This document shows, in pieces, positions 29,591 through 37,188 of a stretch of DNA of 64,000 bases; the first letter of the stretch is position 1, and every line of letters begins with the position of its first letter. This DNA is from an uncultured Eudoraea sp. Its GTDB lineage: Bacteria > Bacteroidota > Bacteroidia > Flavobacteriales > Flavobacteriaceae. Location: contig CAMYJF010000009.1 of the NCBI GenBank assembly GCA_947258555.1, forward strand, positions 29,697 through 93,696, read 5' to 3'. Position numbers and translations under genes: made by a program. The notes beneath the pieces were generated by a model. That model had not been told where the DNA came from. It searched no databases and saw only the letters and a program-made list of their open reading frames with translations.

Positions 29591-29632
29591 AACAATACGT
29601 TTTTAATGCTTCACTTCAGTTTGAAAATGTCA

Positions 29633-29663
29633 CAAATATCATGCCGAAACAAGGCTTTTACAA
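29633..29663 (-). promoter_or_regulatory. promoter of the DUF4136 gene
   Basis: Minus strand: TTG (29663-29661), 20 bp, GATATTTG (29640-29633). This is one mismatch from TTG-N20-TAnnTTTG and ends 42 bp before the start codon. Confidence 0.6.
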
Positions 29664-29667
29664 TCCT

Positions 29668-29820
29668 TTAAGAAGCTCGTTCATTAAAGCCATAAGGACA
29701 GTGTTTACATCGGCTTTCACAACAATATCCACGTTTTAAATGGTATTGTTTTGTAAACACCCGATACCCTTCCTTGGACCAATAAAAATCTCCTTCTTCC
29801 AGGGGAATAAATTCTTTCAT
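29668..29820 (-). CDS. DUF5522-like small Cys-rich protein
   Basis: This 50-residue protein reads MKEFIPLEEGDFYWSKEG at the start and ends RGYCCESRCKHCPYGF plus a short tail. Five Cys in the C-terminal third (CC, C, C pattern with CKHC) suggest a metal site. It matches the small DUF5522 proteins of Bacteroidota and other bacteria. No function is known. The promoter is not evident. Confidence 0.72.
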   Translation of the reverse strand: MKEFIPLEEGDFYWSKEGYRVFTKQYHLKRGYCCESRCKHCPYGFNERAS

Positions 29821-29945
29821 TGCATACCAGCTCAGGTTTTATAAAGGTAATTGAATCCCGGATACATTGCGAAAGGTTTAACTTTTTATGACATGTAAAG
29901 GGGGCCTCGGGGGTTTCCTAATTTTCCCGGGTGATATTTTACAAT

Positions 29946-29953
29946 TATCTTTA
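29946..29953 (+). promoter_or_regulatory. possible -7 box before the HExxH membrane protein
   Basis: TATCTTTA is one base off TAnnTTTG and lies 24 bp before the chosen start at 29978. It supports that start over the ATG at 29888, which would lie upstream of it. Confidence 0.35.
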
Positions 29954-29977
29954 TCATCTCGCGTTAGTCATTTACCT

Positions 29978-30301
29978 ATGATCGTTATCATCCGTCACTT
30001 GTTCTATCGTAATTATGTAGGCCTGTCTCTTTGGCCTTTCATCATCTTAAAGGAAGACCACCTGAAGGATGATATATACTTATTGAATCACGAGAGGATC
30101 CATCTCAGGCAACAGATCGAATTGCTGGTTATCCCATTTTATGTTTTCTACATCCTGGAATGGGTGGTGCGCTGCTTCTATTATTTTGATGGATACAAGG
30201 CCTATCAAAATCTCAGTTTTGAACGGGAAGCTTTTAAGCATGAAAAAGACCTGGACTATTTACAGAAGCGCAGGGCCTTTAGTTTTCTCAGATACATGTA
30301 G
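29978..30301 (+). CDS. small membrane protein with HExxH motif
   Basis: This 107-residue protein has start ATG 29978, chosen because the preceding in-frame stretch looks non-coding and a possible promoter box lies inside it. MIVIIRHLFYRNYVGLSLWP leads into NHERIHLRQQIELL, which contains HExxH (HERIH), then a membrane segment (VIPFYVFYILEWVVRCFYY). SFEREAFKHEKDLDYL follows, where a Glu could be the third zinc ligand. The pattern resembles the core of M48/M56-type membrane metallopeptidases reduced to a minimum; activity is unproven. It precedes the PLP enzyme gene by 11 bp. Confidence 0.7.
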   Translation: MIVIIRHLFYRNYVGLSLWPFIILKEDHLKDDIYLLNHERIHLRQQIELLVIPFYVFYILEWVVRCFYYFDGYKAYQNLSFEREAFKHEKDLDYLQKRRAFSFLRYM

Positions 30302-30312
30302 GTTCTCCTGTC

Positions 30313-31218
30313 TTGGAATTTACAAACGAACATATCCTACTCCCTGAACTCGAAGAAAAAGAAATTCGCCTGGATGTAAAACGGGAAGACCTCCTTCATC
30401 CCATAATATCAGGAAACAAATTCAGAAAGCTGAAATACAATTTGGAAAGCGCTCGTAAAAAGCGGTGCAAAACCATACTCACTTTTGGCGGAGCCTATTC
30501 TAATCATATTTTGGCTACAGCCTGTGCCGGCAAGGAAAATGGGTTTCAAACCCTCGGCGTCATTCGCGGGGAAGAGATAACTGATAAGTGGAAAGAAAAC
30601 CCCACACTATCCAAGGCCAATGATTACGGAATGAAATTCAAATTCCTTAGTCGTGAAGAATACCGGAAAAAGGAAGATCCTATTTGGCTGCAAAGATTCC
30701 TGGAAGATATGCGCGATGTGTATGTGCTTCCCGAAGGAGGGAGTAATGCGTTAGGTATCAAAGGATGTGAGGAAATACTCGACCCTTCAGATAAAATATA
30801 TAGTCATATATGTTGTGCCATAGGAACGGGAGGCACGATGGCAGGGATCATTAATTCGAGCAAGTCAAATCATCGGGTTATCGGCTTCCCGGTGCTTCAA
30901 AATTCAGATTTAGCCAAAGATATTCGTAACTTTAGCTCCCAAAGCAACTGGACTTTGGAAAATGAGTATCACTTTGGCGGTTATGCCAAAACTTCATCAA
31001 AGCTTATTGACTTCATGAATTCCTTCAGGGAAAACACGGGTATTTTATTAGACCCTGTGTATACGGCAAAGCTATTCTTTGGTATTTTTGAGATGATAAA
31101 AAAAGAAAAATTCCCCCGGGGCAGTAAGATTTTGGCCATACATACCGGTGGTTTACAAGGTATTACAGCTATGAATATGAAACTTAGAAAACAAAATTTA
31201 ACCCAGATCCAATTATGA
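30313..31218 (+). CDS. PLP-dependent deaminase, ACC deaminase / D-cysteine desulfhydrase family
   Basis: This 301-residue fold-type II PLP enzyme starts at TTG 30313; no ATG is available nearby. DVKREDLLHPIISGNKFRKL contains the Schiff-base Lys36, FGGAYSNHILATA (58-70) is the substrate/phosphate region, PEGGSNALG follows, and IGTGGTMAGI binds the cofactor phosphate. Family members act on 1-aminocyclopropane-1-carboxylate or, more often in bacteria, D-cysteine; the choice cannot be made here. It overlaps the next gene by 4 bp at ATGA. Confidence 0.88.
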   Translation: MEFTNEHILLPELEEKEIRLDVKREDLLHPIISGNKFRKLKYNLESARKKRCKTILTFGGAYSNHILATACAGKENGFQTLGVIRGEEITDKWKENPTLSKANDYGMKFKFLSREEYRKKEDPIWLQRFLEDMRDVYVLPEGGSNALGIKGCEEILDPSDKIYSHICCAIGTGGTMAGIINSSKSNHRVIGFPVLQNSDLAKDIRNFSSQSNWTLENEYHFGGYAKTSSKLIDFMNSFRENTGILLDPVYTAKLFFGIFEMIKKEKFPRGSKILAIHTGGLQGITAMNMKLRKQNLTQIQL

Positions 31219-32030
31219 AACAAGCACTGTCTGCACTGGTCATTGCCTGTTTATTAGTGAGCTGTGGCGCAAAGAAAAGGGCTAGTAAAAAAGATTCACG
31301 GCGCAATGAAGTAGTTAAAACAGGAACCTATCCATTGCCTGAAGATAATGGGAAGTTTGTTCGATTCAAGATTAATTCTGTAGAAGAATACGTCTCTTTG
31401 TTTTCGGATATTGCAAAGCATGAAATGGAACTTTATGGGATACCTGCAAGTATTACACTGGCACAAGGTATGCTGGAAAGTGGCATTGGTATTGGCCCCT
31501 TGGCTTTAAAGTCCAATAATCATTTTGGAATAAAATGCCATAATGGATGGGAAGGCGATCGAGTATATCACGATGATGATACCAGCCAGGAATGTTTCAG
31601 GAAGTATAACCACCCTTTGTATTCGTATAGGGATCACAGCATATTCTTGTCGTCACGTGTGCGTTATTCATCATTGTTTAAATTGAAAAGGGATGATTAT
31701 GTGCGTTGGGCCAAAGGCCTGAAAAAAGCTGGATATGCCACAGATCCAAAATATGCGGATAAACTCATTTCCTTTATAGAACGATACAAGCTCCATAGAT
31801 ACGACAGCCGGAAAAAGAATGTAGTAGTGGCCAACGACCTCCCTGGACTTAGAGATCCGAACACACCTTTGGAATACCAAATCCACAAGGTTATGCGAGG
31901 GGATACATTGTATTCGCTTTCGCAGCGTTATTTTGTGCCTATTGAAGATATTATGGCCTTAAACAATATGGAATCCAGTTTATTGAATGTTGGACAGGAA
32001 TTAAGGATCCGAGAGAGGGAAGACCAATAA
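31215..32030 (+). CDS. glucosaminidase-LysM lipoprotein
   Basis: This 271-residue protein is a predicted lipoprotein (lipobox Cys16 in LLVSC). The mannosyl-glycoprotein endo-beta-N-acetylglucosaminidase-like domain (about 55-205) has ITLAQGMLESGIGIGPLA with the catalytic Glu, NNHFGIKCHNGWEGD and YRDHSIFLSSRVRY. A LysM peptidoglycan-binding domain follows at about 224-268 (MRGDTLYSLSQRY, ending VGQELRI). It therefore cuts or trims cell-wall glycan. It is coupled to the PLP enzyme by a 4-bp overlap. Confidence 0.93.
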   Translation: MKQALSALVIACLLVSCGAKKRASKKDSRRNEVVKTGTYPLPEDNGKFVRFKINSVEEYVSLFSDIAKHEMELYGIPASITLAQGMLESGIGIGPLALKSNNHFGIKCHNGWEGDRVYHDDDTSQECFRKYNHPLYSYRDHSIFLSSRVRYSSLFKLKRDDYVRWAKGLKKAGYATDPKYADKLISFIERYKLHRYDSRKKNVVVANDLPGLRDPNTPLEYQIHKVMRGDTLYSLSQRYFVPIEDIMALNNMESSLLNVGQELRIREREDQ

Positions 32031-32074
32031 GATCTTTACTATTTGATTTAGTTTCAAAACACTATCCAAAAAAG

Positions 32075-32104
32075 AACCCTGAAGTATGTACTTCAGGGTT
32101 TCTC
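32075..32104. terminator. bidirectional intrinsic terminator
   Basis: AACCCTGAAG / CTTCAGGGTT stem with a TATGTA loop lies between convergent genes, with T-rich sequence on the plus side and A-rich sequence before it (T run on the minus strand). A near-copy with one compensatory pair change is at 37033-37058. Confidence 0.85.
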
Positions 32105-32105
32105 T

Positions 32106-32564
32106 TTATCCTCTTCGGAAGTGCCCTTTCTGGCCTTTTCCTCGCTCGTTATGCTTCGCACGATGTTTTTTGTGGTGGACTAGTTTTTCCCACTTTTCAA
32201 ATTGCTCTGTCGACAGGATATTTTTAATTTCCTTCTTATGTGCGATCTGTGCATCCAATCGCGCATTCATCTTTTCATAACGCTTATCAGAAGACAATTT
32301 TTCAGAATTTTCTTCCTCTTTCGTTTCTTTGCGTTCGGCCATTCGGCTATCCCGGTCCTGTTCCTTCTTCAGGAGTAATTCCTGCATTTGCTCTTGCTGA
32401 CTCTCCGAAAGATCCAGCGCTAAAGTGAGTTTTTTAGTTTGCAGTTCTGACCGTTGTTCTGCAGTAAATTTGTCCTTTTTTCCATGTCTGGGTCCGCGAT
32501 GATCTTCCTGACCCCAAACAGTTAGCCCAAAAAGTACCAAAAGGGCCATCATTATAGTTTTCAT
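32106..32564 (-). CDS. Spy/CpxP-like secreted protein
   Basis: This 152-residue exported protein has a signal peptide MKTIMMALLVLFGLTVWGQ. The mature chain is very charged and helical: LTLALDLSESQQEQMQELLL and ILSTEQFEKWEKL resemble the LTxxQ-type repeats of Spy/CpxP periplasmic proteins, separated by a long KE-rich helix. The C-terminus is His/Lys/Arg-rich (HHKKHRAKHNERGKGQKGH), which could bind metal or nucleic acid. Function is inferred only from this resemblance. Confidence 0.75.
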   Translation of the reverse strand: MKTIMMALLVLFGLTVWGQEDHRGPRHGKKDKFTAEQRSELQTKKLTLALDLSESQQEQMQELLLKKEQDRDSRMAERKETKEEENSEKLSSDKRYEKMNARLDAQIAHKKEIKNILSTEQFEKWEKLVHHKKHRAKHNERGKGQKGHFRRG

Positions 32565-32646
32565 GTGTAAAATTTTAAATTCCCTGGTAAGACTTCGTGG
32601 GATATGGAAAGTTTAATCAGTTTCGCTGGTTTAATATAAGATTAAC

Positions 32647-32676
32647 AAAAAAACCCCTGACATTTATTGTCAGGGG
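32647..32676 (-). terminator. intrinsic terminator, minus strand
   Basis: CCCCTGAC / GTCAGGGG stem with loop ATTTATT, followed on the minus strand by T7. It serves the small gene at 32706-32888. The same hairpin with one base change stands at 36278. Confidence 0.85.
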
Positions 32677-32705
32677 CTTTTCATGATTAGTAGTATTAGC
32701 TGAGT

Positions 32706-32888
32706 TCACTTTACGACATAAGCTTTTTTGTCCTGGTCCTTGGAAGTATCATCGGATAGTTCTGTTTCGACAACCTGGGATTTAGTATTCTCAAATTCGT
32801 TGAAGGAATCATAGGTTGTGGCGTAGTAAATAACTACGGAAATAACGAGTGCAATGAAGTAGTAGAGACTCTTTAATTTATAATTCAT
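32706..32888 (-). CDS. small single-pass membrane protein
   Basis: This 60-residue protein starts at ATG 32888 (MNYKLKSLYYF); the longer upstream frame runs into the terminator of the protease gene and is not used. One membrane helix (LYYFIALVISVVIYYATTY) is followed by an acidic and polar tail (NEFENTKSQVVETELSDDTS) ending KKAYVVK. No family is recognised. It has its own terminator. Confidence 0.65.
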   Translation of the reverse strand: MNYKLKSLYYFIALVISVVIYYATTYDSFNEFENTKSQVVETELSDDTSKDQDKKAYVVK

Positions 32889-32920
32889 GATTCGGGGCTT
32901 TGGTTCTACCAATTTAGCAT

Positions 32921-32960
32921 AAAAAAAGCCTCGTTTCCGGCAGATGTTGCCAAACGAGGC
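32921..32960 (-). terminator. intrinsic terminator of the zincin gene
   Basis: The stem GCCTCGTTT / AAACGAGGC (32928-32936 with 32952-32960) is followed on the minus strand by T7, about 100 bp after the protease stop. Confidence 0.8.
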
Positions 32961-33058
32961 TGTTGATGTTGTCAACTATGCCAAAATTGTGGTGTGTTCG
33001 ATGAACTGCACTTTACAGGTTTGCAGTAAAACGGTAGATCATCGATAAAAGCGTTATT

Positions 33059-35557
33059 TTATCGAGGGTCAAGGATCTGGCGTATCCGCTCACGTGCATC
33101 TTCCAGGTGGTATCTGCTAATAGCATCGGAAGTGCGCCCAATAGCCGGACCCATTTGTCTGTCAAGTGCTTTTAATTCAGCTCTTGCTACCGAGCGAATA
33201 TCAGACTGACTTGTGTTTACGATGGTCGACTTTCGATATCCGCCAAAATCGGGCAGTTTTTTCTGGTTTTCTGCAGTCATCAGGTAGGCCAATCGATCTA
33301 TATGGGCTTTTTGTAAGTTACGCCTGTAGGTATCAATAGTCCTGCCCCTTCGCAACTCGCTCCAGAGACCATTGCGAAGCTCACGCATCATTGCTACAAT
33401 GCTATACGCATTGCTGCCATTCAGGGTTTCATTCTCGATGATCCGGGCCATTTTACCCAGGCTCAATACTGAATTAAGTCCGCGAACTTGCATGCTCCTT
33501 ATACGCTCTACGGAGCCTGAATACTCAATTCGCGAGAACAGCGCTTTATCTATCATCCATTCCGGCGTCGTGAATAATTCATCCTGCAGGAATTGCATAC
33601 ATGCTTTTTGATGAGCTTTGGGTACATGGGTATACACTGCGCCATCTTGCTCATAAGTTTTATGATATTCATATACGCCTCCGATATTCGCAGCCACGTG
33701 TCGCGTATACCGATTGAACTGATTAACGACTTGTTGATATAGTGTTTCCAGATCATCATAATCTTTTCCGTCCTCGGCAGTCCATGTGATCAACTCAGGT
33801 ACAATTCGCTTCAGGTTTGCAATCCCATACTCCCCGGCCTTAACGGCATCATCGCCCAGGTCTTCGGTTTGGGAACTCGGATCTACAACATCACCGACCT
33901 GCTGATGTCCGAAGCGATACATAGGATCGTCTGCATGCGCCAGGATCCATTGATCCAGGATGGGTTTTTCATCTTCAGCACTTTTGTCAAGAATAGGCCG
34001 GTATCCCCAATTGATCGCGTATTTATCATAAATACCAATATTAGGCATGAGCGCCACATCTCCGTCTCCGGGCTGAGCGATATAATTGAATCGGGCGTAG
34101 TCCATGATCGAAGGGGCTGTGCCGTATTTTTTAGTAAAGCTTACAGAACGCAATGAATCTACCGGATAGGCCACACTACTGCCCATATTATGTGGTAAGC
34201 CAATTGTATGGCCTACTTCGTGCGAAGAGACAAAACGGATCAGGCGACCCATTATCTCATCTTTAAAAGCCACTCCTTGGGCTTCATCATTGATTGTGGA
34301 AGTTTGCACAAAATACCAATTCCGCAGAAGTGTCATTACATTGTGGTACCAATTGATGTCAGATTCCAGGATCTCTCCACTTCTGGGGTCACTTACATGG
34401 GGTCCACTGGCATTTTGGACAGGCGATGCCAAATATCGCACTACGGAATAGCGGACATCTTCAGGAGACCAATCCGGGTCTTCTTCCGGACTTGGGGGAT
34501 CTTTGGCCAGGATCGCATTCTTAAATCCTGCTTCCTCAAAGGCTACTTGCCAGTCTTCAATACCTTGTTTGATAAAAGGCAGCCATTTTTTCGGTGTTGC
34601 CCTATCTACATAATAGATAATAGGCTTCTTGGGTTCTACCAACTCCCCGCTTTTGAACTTTTCTATATCTTCTTCCTTTACTTCGAGTCGCCAGCGATCC
34701 AGAAATCTTATTGTCTTGCTTTCCTGTGCATCCAGGCCATAATCTACCTGTCCGCGTGCAAACCAACCGACACGCCTGTCAAAATATCTCCGTTTCATGG
34801 GTGTTTCCGGCAGCAGGATCATAGAATTGTTGATCTCTACTGAAATGGACCCGAGACTCCCATTAGAAGGCGGATTAGTAGCCACATAGGTCTTTACGTG
34901 CCGGGCTTCAATATTAAGTGGGTAGCTTTTTAAGACTTCAATGTAACTGCGCGGGTCATCCAGCTTGGTGATCTTAAATTGCTTTCGCCTGAAATCCGGT
35001 AATCCCAGAGCCTTAACATCTTTAGTAAACAGATCATTCACTTGAATGACCGTCGCAGGGGCCAGAGAATCTTTTTTGAATGCTTTAATATCGAAGGCAT
35101 AAAGAACAGGTTCAAAATTGGAATTGACAACGGCCTCATGAACCGGAAGGGAATCGGCAGCCACTACATCATGGCTCACAACCCGCAACAGAACCTTTTT
35201 AGGTTTCTTCTCCCACCGTAAAACTTGTGTATTGATCTTTCCTCCGCCGAAACCGATACCTGAAGCCGTTTTTGAAATTCTGCTAACCATGAGCATTTCT
35301 CTGGTAAAAAGGGAATCAGGGATCTCATAAAACCAATCTGTATCCACCTGGTGTACATCAAAAAGCCCTTTATCTGTTTTGGCTTCCTTGGTGATCACCT
35401 TATCATAAGGTTTTATTTCTCCTTTCTTTTCTTCAGGTTTTTCCGCAGATTTTTCAGTGTCTTTATTTTTCTTCTTGAAAAGTTGCCCGTGGGTTGTTTG
35501 CGAGGATAAAAATAGGCACAGCCAGAGAAGCGCCATGCGAATAAATATGCGGGTCAT
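33059..35557 (-). CDS. zinc-dependent metalloprotease, DUF5117/DUF5118-type
   Basis: This is an 832-residue exported protease. I choose ATG at 35557 (MTRIFIRMALLWLCLFLSSQ, signal peptide ending THGQ); a Met 13 codons earlier overlaps a likely -7 box. A charged stretch KKKNKDTEKSAEKPEEKKGE follows the signal. The N-terminal domains (about 40-330) match DUF5118/DUF5117, and the catalytic part has SSHEVGHTIGLPHNMGSS (about 443-460), an HExxHxxGxxH metzincin-type site. A C-terminal helical region follows. Such proteins are common in Bacteroidota and are presumed secreted peptidases; substrates are unknown. Confidence 0.9.
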   Translation of the reverse strand: MTRIFIRMALLWLCLFLSSQTTHGQLFKKKNKDTEKSAEKPEEKKGEIKPYDKVITKEAKTDKGLFDVHQVDTDWFYEIPDSLFTREMLMVSRISKTASGIGFGGGKINTQVLRWEKKPKKVLLRVVSHDVVAADSLPVHEAVVNSNFEPVLYAFDIKAFKKDSLAPATVIQVNDLFTKDVKALGLPDFRRKQFKITKLDDPRSYIEVLKSYPLNIEARHVKTYVATNPPSNGSLGSISVEINNSMILLPETPMKRRYFDRRVGWFARGQVDYGLDAQESKTIRFLDRWRLEVKEEDIEKFKSGELVEPKKPIIYYVDRATPKKWLPFIKQGIEDWQVAFEEAGFKNAILAKDPPSPEEDPDWSPEDVRYSVVRYLASPVQNASGPHVSDPRSGEILESDINWYHNVMTLLRNWYFVQTSTINDEAQGVAFKDEIMGRLIRFVSSHEVGHTIGLPHNMGSSVAYPVDSLRSVSFTKKYGTAPSIMDYARFNYIAQPGDGDVALMPNIGIYDKYAINWGYRPILDKSAEDEKPILDQWILAHADDPMYRFGHQQVGDVVDPSSQTEDLGDDAVKAGEYGIANLKRIVPELITWTAEDGKDYDDLETLYQQVVNQFNRYTRHVAANIGGVYEYHKTYEQDGAVYTHVPKAHQKACMQFLQDELFTTPEWMIDKALFSRIEYSGSVERIRSMQVRGLNSVLSLGKMARIIENETLNGSNAYSIVAMMRELRNGLWSELRRGRTIDTYRRNLQKAHIDRLAYLMTAENQKKLPDFGGYRKSTIVNTSQSDIRSVARAELKALDRQMGPAIGRTSDAISRYHLEDARERIRQILDPR

Positions 35558-35584
35558 AGGAATAAAGTATTGGTAAATGAAGTC

Positions 35585-35592
35585 GAAAGATA
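35585..35592 (-). promoter_or_regulatory. possible -7 box of the zincin gene
   Basis: The minus strand reads TATCTTTC, one base off TAnnTTTG, 27 bp before the chosen start. No clear -33 element. Confidence 0.35.
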
Positions 35593-35742
35593 CCAAATCT
35601 TTTAGAATGGATTATATAGGTATGATTGTCTAAAAGTTTGTTAAACATCTCTAAAAACTGTAACAACAGCACAAAGATCTCGTCATATAAGCAAACAATC
35701 AATTTAGAGGAAGGATTCATGCTCCTCCTCGGTCAATCAAAA

Positions 35743-36240
35743 ATGAACAAACTACTAATCTGTGGAATTGTATTGCTAAGCACTACTGCCACACCGCAAA
35801 ATGGAAATCCCCTTTTAGATGATATATGTCAGGAAGTGGTCCTAGGTATTGATCCTGCAGTTATAAATGTACCACACGAATTTATCCGACTACTCGGTGA
35901 AGAATGTGCCGAAGAAGTCTCATGGAATGATATAGCTTTCCTTGAAGAGGATGAGTCTGAAAACCTGGGTTTTGAAACCTCGGAATATTTACCTGAAAAT
36001 TTTGATCCGTATGCAGCCCCAATCGACCTGGCAGGGATCAATTATATCGAAGAAGAAACAGGCTTAGATCCATACGTAGATACGGCAATGTATTTGCCTG
36101 AAGGTTTCAACGCCTACGATGTCTATGTGAATTGGGAAACTATCGTATATATTGAAGAAGATGACCTGGAATTGGGATTCGACACGGCAATGTATTTGCC
36201 GGCAGGATTCGATCCCTATGCCTCAATCGTCGTAAAATAG
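35743..36240 (+). CDS. secreted acidic repeat protein A (unrecognised family)
   Basis: I do not recognise this family. ATG 35743 opens a signal-like start (MNKLLICGIVLLSTTATPQ), giving 165 residues; the frame is open further upstream but without a sensible start. After a helical lead (25-58) come three repeats of about 35 residues, at about 61-95, 96-130 and 131-165. Each has an I.(F/Y)(I/L)EE(E/D) segment, then (L)GFxT or equivalent, then YLPEGF(D/N)PY (variants YLPENFDPY, YLPEGFNAY, YLPAGFDPY). The protein is strongly acidic, with no Cys in the repeats. A paralogue with the same repeat lies 346 bp downstream. Its role could be structural or binding; nothing indicates an enzyme. Confidence 0.75.
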   Translation: MNKLLICGIVLLSTTATPQNGNPLLDDICQEVVLGIDPAVINVPHEFIRLLGEECAEEVSWNDIAFLEEDESENLGFETSEYLPENFDPYAAPIDLAGINYIEEETGLDPYVDTAMYLPEGFNAYDVYVNWETIVYIEEDDLELGFDTAMYLPAGFDPYASIVVK

Positions 36241-36555
36241 ACAATACGTTCTTTAGTCACTTTGAATTAGTTGGTAACCCCTGACGATAAATGTCAGGGG
36301 TTTTTTTGTGGTCTAATTCAATTCTTGAGTAAAAAGAGCTGCCCACCTCGGTTTTAACAAAAATTTAACAAGAAATTGTTCAATATCGAGTTGGTAAAAG
36401 GTAAACAGTTTTATTGCCATCTCAGCAATTTTAAGGTCCCCGGAATGCGAACTTCGCAATGGGGGAATATAAATGTTAAAGAGCCCATTATTTGGGCTTT
36501 CACAGTGATTTGTTAAGGTATTACGAAGGACAATAATAACCACAAATTGAGGTTG
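36241..36555. other. intergenic stretch between the repeat-protein paralogues
   Basis: It holds the terminator at 36277-36307 and a small hairpin AGAGCCCA / TGGGCTTT at about 36480-36500 without T run. No convincing ORF; the open minus-strand frame here continues antisense into the next gene and has no protein-like composition. Confidence 0.5.
36277..36307 (+). terminator. intrinsic terminator after repeat protein A
   Basis: CCCCTGAC / GTCAGGGG stem with loop GATAAAT, followed by T7. It is nearly identical to the minus-strand terminator at 32647. Confidence 0.88.
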
Positions 36556-36563
36556 TATCTTTG
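36556..36563 (+). promoter_or_regulatory. -7 box of repeat protein B
   Basis: TATCTTTG is a perfect TAnnTTTG. Transcription would begin near 36569, which rules out the ATG at 36566 and supports the start at 36587. No good TTG at the usual distance. Confidence 0.6.
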
Positions 36564-36586
36564 TAATGAATAATAAACTAAACGTT

Positions 36587-37000
36587 ATGACAAGAGAGAT
36601 TTTAACAGGAATTATAGGGTTGGTGACTACCACCCTTGCCTTTGGAATGCAGACTGGGAATTCTCCAATATATACCCCACAAATTGAAGGGGACAGCATA
36701 GCCTATATTGAGGAAGAAATTCCAGTTGAATTAGGTTTTGATACGGCTTCATATTTACCGGAAGGTTTTGATGCCTATGATCTACCTGAGAATATTATGG
36801 ATATCTCCTATATAGGGGAAGATGCTTCAGTGGAATTGGACTTCAATGTATGCAAATACCTTCCCAGGGTTTTTGATCCGTACAAAGAGTACTTTGACCT
36901 TAATAGCATCGAATATATTGAGGAGGAGGAAGTAATCGAATTTGATTTTGATATTCATGATTACTTACCCGCAGATTTTACACCTATATCCACCTTCTAA
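36587..37000 (+). CDS. secreted acidic repeat protein B (paralogue of A)
   Basis: This 137-residue protein is a paralogue of the gene at 35743. The start at 36587 is set by the promoter box; MTREILTGIIGLVTTTLAFG is signal-like. Three repeats follow: AYIEEEIPVELGFDTASYLPEGFDAYD (first, about 39-65, cited in part), SYIGEDASVELDFNVCKYLP with VFDPY (second), and EYIEEEEVIEFDFDIHDYLP with DFTP (third). Repeats 2 and 3 have drifted from the consensus. It is acidic throughout. It has its own promoter and terminator, so it is transcribed separately from A. Function unknown. Confidence 0.72.
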   Translation: MTREILTGIIGLVTTTLAFGMQTGNSPIYTPQIEGDSIAYIEEEIPVELGFDTASYLPEGFDAYDLPENIMDISYIGEDASVELDFNVCKYLPRVFDPYKEYFDLNSIEYIEEEEVIEFDFDIHDYLPADFTPISTF

Positions 37001-37032
37001 TATTGTAGAAAAATAAAATAGGATTACAACAG

Positions 37033-37064
37033 AACCCTGTAGTATGTACTACAGGGTTTTTTAT
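37033..37064 (+). terminator. intrinsic terminator after repeat protein B
   Basis: AACCCTGTAG / CTACAGGGTT stem with the same TATGTA loop as at 32075, then T6. Confidence 0.88.
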
Positions 37065-37094
37065 TTAAATCTTACACATGTATAAGAAAAAGAC

Positions 37095-37102
37095 TACATT
37101 TG
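37095..37102 (+). promoter_or_regulatory. -7 box without a downstream ORF
   Basis: TACATTTG fits TAnnTTTG. It lies after one terminator and before another, with no ORF between. No clear -33 TTG. Confidence 0.4.
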
Positions 37103-37108
37103 TATTAA

Positions 37109-37188
37109 CTTAAGGAATGTAATCCCTTAATTTTAAGTATACGTGATGACCCTGTTTTTCCCGCGCTTCGGGATGGCAGGGTTTTTTT
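37109..37188 (+). ncRNA. possible small RNA of about 80 nt
   Basis: Downstream of the box at 37095 the strand folds into a small hairpin (TTAAGG / CCTTAA, about 37110-37130) and a terminator: ACCCTG / CAGGGT (37149-37154, 37177-37182) with an inner TCCCG-CGCTT-CGGGA stem, then T7. There is no ORF. The terminator's T run covers the stop codon of the converging transporter gene. It could instead be a second, back-up terminator plus a chance promoter-like box. Confidence 0.35.

Noticed and set aside
34208..34843. 211-residue plus-strand open frame inside the zincin gene
   Set aside because: Antisense to the catalytic domain of a convincing protease; no motif of its own.
36313..36699. 128-residue minus-strand open frame between the repeat-protein genes
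   Set aside because: Overlaps repeat protein B antisense and runs into the promoter and terminator area; no protein-like features.
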